Part shown: piece by piece, positions 59,580 to 64,000 of the stretch
How positions within the stretch are numbered: position 1 is the first letter of the stretch
Layout: each line of letters begins with the position of its first letter
Assembly (NCBI GenBank): GCA_050084515.1
Contig: CM114274.1
Coordinates: 5,270,001-5,334,000 of the forward strand
Direction of reading: 5' to 3'
DNA length: 64,000 nt
Source: Blasia pusilla
Lineage: Eukaryota > Marchantiophyta > Marchantiopsida > Blasiales
Program-made: the position numbers and the translations under genes
Notes under the pieces: model-generated
Told to the model about the DNA's origin: nothing
Database searches by the model: none
The model's input: only the letters and a program-made list of their open reading frames with translations

Positions 59580-60898
59580 TTGTATGAGGGGGGCACAAGG
59601 GTCCTCACGGGGTTCTTTTGGGACTTTGAGAGGCGAGGTGGTGGACGAGAGAGTAGCTCTAGAGGGTTTACGCGGACTGGGGCAAGGTTTCGAGGGTCTC
59701 CGCGTGCGGGACCACCTCGACCTCCTTCTGTGTCATCTTTAGACAAGGAGGAGGGCGTAGAGGAGTTGAGTAGTGCTTTGCCACTCACATTGAGTAGTCC
59801 TACTGCTTGGGCGTACGAGATGGACGACCGGGGTATAGGACCGCGTAGGTTCTCACGTGTAGTAGGCATGATAGATTTGCACGACTTCATCGCGGAGTTT
59901 AGGAGTTGGTGCAACTCACAGCCGGCTAGGAACTCTAGAGAGTTCATCCCATTTATAGCATGGAACGGTATGTTCAAGCATTTAGAGGGGGCGCCCATGG
60001 ACGATTACCATGAGTTCTCCCATAGATATGCTTAGGAGATTGAGGCATGGCGGCTCTACTATGACCCACACTATGTGTCATGGACGGAGCCGTTCCCATA
60101 TGAGGAGGAGGAGTCAAGCAAGGCTACTTCCTCTTCCACTAGTGATGTTTTAGGAGGGATCACTCGCACTAGAGTAGTTGCACCGTCTAGTCGGGTTTGT
60201 ACTAGGTTCAACCCCGTGGTTGAGTTATTTGCTGAGTTTAGGGCGAGCTACCAGGGGGTCGGACGCAGAAGTTACGGAGCATCCACAACTTCCAAAGGCG
60301 CCTAGGTGAGAGTTTGGGTGAGGCTTACACTCGCTTGCGCAAGTTGATCAATGTCACTCAGGGGGTGATAGAGGCTCAGGCTATCCTGTCATGGTACACG
60401 ATGCTAGACCGGACCTTGCGAACACGGATGCGGGAGGGGGTACTTCTTATGAACACCTCACCTACGTTGAGAGATGTTTTTACGACCACCGAGAACATTG
60501 AGCGCAACATGGCGGAGGAGAGAGTAGCCATCATGGGTTCCGGGCAAGAGGAGTCACGATTGCCTACACCACCAATGCAGCAAGGTGGACTACGAGATAG
60601 TTTGACTGTGCACCAAAAGCTCAGGGAGGCCATGCCACAGAGATATGCGCCTTCATATGCGGCTCAGCAGCAGCCGCCTACGATTACTTGTTGGTCATGT
60701 GGTGGAGCCCATCATCAGCGTGATTGCACTCGTCCAAGTCATGGATGTGTGCCTCAACATGGAGGAGGAGATGGTGCTGCACCTAGAGGTTATCAGTGTG
60801 AATATTGTGAGAGGTATGGTCACCCACACGCCAGGTGTTTTGTTTACACCTTGAGTTACGTCCGGACCGAGGGCCGGAGAGGGCACCCGAGCGAGTAG
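59580..60898 (+). pseudogene. gag with two zinc knuckles (copy 3)
   Basis: Frames 59580-60035, 60075-60305 and 60314-60898 give gag. Parts are an N-terminal domain (WAYEMDDRG, LHDFIAEFRSWC), a gag core (FNPVVELFAEFRASYQG, LGEAYTRLRKLINVTQG, MREGVLLMNTSPTLRDVF), then two CCHC zinc knuckles, CWSCGGAHHQRDC (CX2CX3HX4C) and CEYCERYGHPHARC (CX2CX4HX4C). A stop at 60033 and a frameshift near 60270-60310 break the frame. Gag would package element RNA; the paired knuckles bind nucleic acid. Confidence 0.8.
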
Positions 60899-61347
60899 CC
60901 GGTCCGGGTGGGCCTAGAGGTTGTGCGCCAAGTGGTCCCATTGGGGAACGAGGAGCAAGAGTTGCCCGACAGGATGGTGGAGTTTTCCGTGGAGGAGGTA
61001 GAGTCCCACCACCTAGACGCGTCGAGGGAGACGCCAGACGGGAGGCTGGGATGGCTGCTCAGATACAGTAGCTATAGGAGCAGATTTCCGCTATGGCATT
61101 GAGGTTACCTGATGCCGGATCCGTGGCATCGACATCATATGGAGCAGCCAAAGATATGGAGGATCTTGGTTGGATGTGCGGGGTTGCCGTAGTTATAACA
61201 CGTGGAGCAGCCGTAGAGTTGGATCCACAACGGGGGGAAACCAAGAAACAGACTAGGCTTCCTCAGTCTTGCACGTTGTCCGAGGCGATGAAGACCCCAT
61301 CAATGGGTCCTGCTTAGAGTTTTGGGAGAGTTGGTGATGTTATTGGT

Positions 61348-62510
61348 GTGCACGCACGGAGGGCGATGGGAGAAACAAGTGCGATGACTCCTATTGCTGA
61401 TGCTCATGAGGAGCATGTGTCGAGTACGATTTTGGGGGCGGCCACGATGGTGTACCATGCTTCGCTATTTTTTGATTCCGGTGTTATGACATTGGGAGGT
61501 ACGCCCGCCCAGGTATTTCGTCTGGTTGCTACGCTATGTGAGTGTGGAGTTGGAGTTCCTACATCACATTCACAGGTGATTGCAGAGGAGGTGATGGATG
61601 TGCCCTTGGAGCGGATGCTCGGGCCGTCCACGTCAGATTCATGGCAAGTTGCGGCTGCTAGGATGGCGGAGATGCATGCTAGACGTGCGATAGAGCGTGC
61701 CATGGCTTCTCCTGGTGTTGTGTTGCTGGATAACCGGGAAGAGGTCTTTTAGTTGATGAGTCCCGGATGTAGAGCTTTTAATTCGCAGCGCGTCTTGTTG
61801 GATTTAGGAGCACAACCCGTGATGTTGGGGAAAGTGTCATTCAGAGGATTGGGCTTAACGAGAGCCGATGTGGAGCGTTGTCCATTTCGAATACAAACAT
61901 CCTTGGATGGAGCAAGTACCACACAGTATATCACCCGATAGGAGATCGTGGTGAGGACTCGCCCGCGACATCCTTCATATGAGTCATTGGTGCGAGCCAA
62001 GGCGATAGTGACTGATGCAGAGTCCTACGAGGTCTTGGTTGGTGGAGTAGTGTTATACTCGACAGGGTTTTCCCTGGATTACTGGGAGCAGTCAGCGTCC
62101 TATGCACCAGGATGGCAGTCAAGTGATGGGCGCCTTAGCTCATTACCCGTTTGATTCACAAGTGTAGTGATCGAGCGACGGCGAGGAGAGATGGCGACCT
62201 TAGCAGTATTTAGCAGCTCCATCACTTGGCCTAGTGATTTGATTGAGCGACATGTCCATACAGAGGATACGCCCAGTCCTGACATTTCTATGGAGAGGAG
62301 TGTCATGGTCGCGACATCAGTCCGTGGAGGAGAGATGCCCCTTTAGGGCTCGACTGAGGAGCTTCGACACTGAGCCACTGAGCATGTGCAGACCTCATAG
62401 AGCAAGACATGTACACTAGAGCATGACAGATGAGAGGAACCGGAGGTAGTCAAGAGTGCTATGATGACGCCCTTGGACACCACACCCATTGTGTGGTGCA
62501 TCCCAGAGGA
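61348..62510 (+). pseudogene. Protease region (copy 3)
   Basis: Homologous to the 447-residue frame of copy 2. Frame 61348-61752 covers the linker. The protease signature follows as VLLDLGAQPVMLG near 61793-61831, with leucine in place of the serine of DSG, and the GVVLYSTGFSLDY block comes later. Stops at 61750, 61939 and after 62340 break it. The DLG change alone would be expected to impair activity. Confidence 0.7.
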
Positions 62511-62514
62511 GGGT

Positions 62515-63480
62515 ATTCGGGTGTTGGATCTCTTTGAAGATCAGTACTGGGTTAGCTGTTGTTTTGCAGGGAGGAGTACACGTGGAACAGTATCTATATG
62601 TGGAGATTGATGATGTTGCGAGGCGCGCTTCACTTCATCATGTGGCGTGGTTACGCTTCTGCTTTCCCGACTTGTTGTCTGCGTCCGCCATCCAAGGTTA
62701 CCAGAGTTCCCTACTAAGGGACATTTCATTGATGGGGACTTGAAGCGGGTAAGGACCATAGACTTGGTCATTTCTGGTTGGCCATGTCATGGCCAATCGA
62801 GTGTTGGACGAGATAGCAGGTTAGCTGACACTTGTTCCATGTTTTTTTGGGAGATGATTCAGGTCTTGCAACATTTACATGAGCATCAGCCTCGTTCTCT
62901 AGCATACGTTCTGGAGAACGTATGTTGGAGAACGAGGGCGCCCAATTTGGGGCGATTCGAGGTCCCGCGTGGTGACGAGTGCACATCAAGTGCTTGCATG
63001 GATCAGCGTGACAGTGTTATTAGATGCGGAAAGTGGAGGTTCTAGAGCACACAACCCCCGTCTTTGGTGGATCAACTTGGTACCACATGAGCTATTGCGG
63101 AGGGCATATGCAAGAATGGAGTGCCCCTCCGATTTGTTGGTGGATTTTATTATACATCCATGTCATCGATCACAGGCAGTACAACACCATGATCCGCCGT
63201 TGACTGTGGTCAACAAGATTAGCAGGCCACGAGCAGCCTTTCCCACCTTGGTGAGTTTTCCCGCTTCCTATGCATTCAAGACGGCTGGACCTAGCTTGGT
63301 TTGGGATGACCAGGTACAACGGTTGGTGGAGCCCAACACCAATGAGCGAGAGCAAGCGATGGGATTCCCCATAAGAGTGACGACAGTACTATCACTATCA
63401 GAGGCATCATGACGTCATGTCTTGGGTTAGGCGATGGACCTGAATTGCTTGACATGGATTCTCAACTTAGGAGTAGCTGA
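62515..63480 (+). pseudogene. Cytosine-5 DNA methyltransferase domain within pol (copy 3)
   Basis: The best-preserved methyltransferase motifs in the window. Motif I GVLDLF lies at about 62520, with a one-base lesion before ISTGLAVVLQGG. Motif II is YVEIDD. Motif IV is DLVISGWPCHGQS (catalytic Pro-Cys) near 62766-62804. A LFWEMIRVL-like segment (here FFWEMIQVLQHLHEH) and motif VI YVLENV follow. After another frameshift come motif VIII SRAHNPRLWW, IX/X VEPNTNEREQAMGFP and the C-terminal AMDLNCLTWILNLGV. Order is canonical and the C-terminal block resembles DNMT3-type enzymes. It is fused downstream of protease and upstream of RT, as in copy 2. Frameshifts near 62535, 62700 and 62940, plus a stop near 63410, inactivate this copy. 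Confidence 0.85.
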
Positions 63481-64000
63481 GCAGCGTCGTTTGCGGATGA
63501 GACAAATCAGAGTTGTTGCGTTGGTGAGCCCCATGCCTACCAAGACGGTTGAGGAAATGGCTGGGGACGAGACCCGAGGAGATCGACACACAAGGGGTGA
63601 TCGGGAGAGACACCCTTGGACTTCTAGGGATGTTTTGCACGTACGCCAGGAGATGGTAGCCACAACATCGAGCGTGGTGCCGGGTACTGCACATGGGGAT
63701 CCGATTTTGCCGTTGATTGTAGGGGAGCAGTCGAGTTCTGTTGTCTGAGACAAGGTTGAACCATAGCATCCACCTACACTTGCGCCAAAGAGTCCTATCG
63801 TAGTCACGATGGAGACTTGGGAGCCAAATATGGGCCCTAAGTTGACAAGAGGAGAGCCGCGCTGGATACATCAGTTCTTGAGGAGTTATAGGAGCTGTTT
63901 TTCATTTAGTATGCATGATTTGGGTACGCTAAAGTATCCAGGGATCCGGATTTAGTTGTCGAGTGACACGCCGATCTTTCGACGATCCTACAAGTTCAAT
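63481..64000 (+). pseudogene. Linker and start of reverse transcriptase (copy 3)
   Basis: A linker rich in charged residues follows the methyltransferase (open to 63748). From about 63840 to the window end the sequence aligns with the region just before the copy 2 RT frame (near 24240-24100 reversed), so the RT continues beyond the window. Confidence 0.6.

Larger units (their letters stand above)
57582..64000 (+). mobile_element. Copy 3: methyltransferase-bearing Ty3/gypsy-like retrotransposon, cut by window end
   Basis: Plus-strand copy of the family. It begins with a B repeat (57582-58070) directly followed by the leader, again with no X unit, then gag, protease, methyltransferase and the start of RT at the window edge. 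It is more diverged in the B repeat than copies 1 and 2 and includes a local duplication of 'tttggagccaaaacgaagg' near 57710-57735. The expected left target duplication would be GCCT at 57578-57581, but the right end is outside the window. Confidence 0.85.

Noticed and set aside
1-64000. tRNA, rRNA, CRISPR arrays or bacterial-type operons
   Set aside because: None was seen; exon-intron structure and element types are eukaryotic.

Overview
This window comes from a streptophyte nuclear genome, most likely a non-seed land plant. The evidence is an intron-rich chloroplast-type histidinol dehydrogenase gene, an intron-rich subunit of the plant endocytic TSET/TPLATE complex, and abundant plant-type retrotransposons. 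The species cannot be fixed from the sequence. Only two ordinary genes are supported. The rest is AT-rich intergenic DNA or transposon sequence.

Layout: 1-4453 is AT-rich and holds a decayed Ty1/copia pol relic on the minus strand (about 900-2340), a 111-bp tandem duplication and a LINE-tail fragment. 4454-9610 (minus) is histidinol dehydrogenase, which I resolved into 14 exons that give one 538-residue frame. 12054-18787 and 20300-29090 (both minus) are two members of one large Ty3/gypsy-like family. A third member runs on the plus strand from 57582 to the window end. 33706-50512 (plus) is TWD40-1, resolved into 24 exons (1652 residues). Its introns hold LINE and LTR-like insertions. 50513-57581 is AT-rich with several repeats and fold-backs.

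The outstanding item is the retrotransposon family. Its coding order, pieced together from the three copies, is gag (two zinc knuckles) - aspartic protease - cytosine-5 DNA methyltransferase (motifs I, IV, VI, VIII, IX, X in canonical, non-permuted order) - reverse transcriptase - RNase H - zinc-binding/DDE integrase - PHD finger. The termini are also unusual. Instead of two identical LTRs, the two complete copies show B - internal - X - B - X', a split-direct-repeat layout known from tyrosine-recombinase retroelements but not expected with a DDE integrase. Both complete copies have 4-bp target-site duplications immediately outside B and X' (TGTA, CAAG), so these are the real ends. The first copy has lost a 3.7-kb block (methyltransferase, RT, RNase H, most of integrase) across a 3-bp microhomology, yet its B repeats are almost identical. 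It therefore appears to have moved recently with proteins supplied in trans.

All coordinates and splice sites were read by eye. Both genes keep an open frame across every junction, which supports the models. All copies of the methyltransferase in this window carry lesions, so activity would have to come from other loci.
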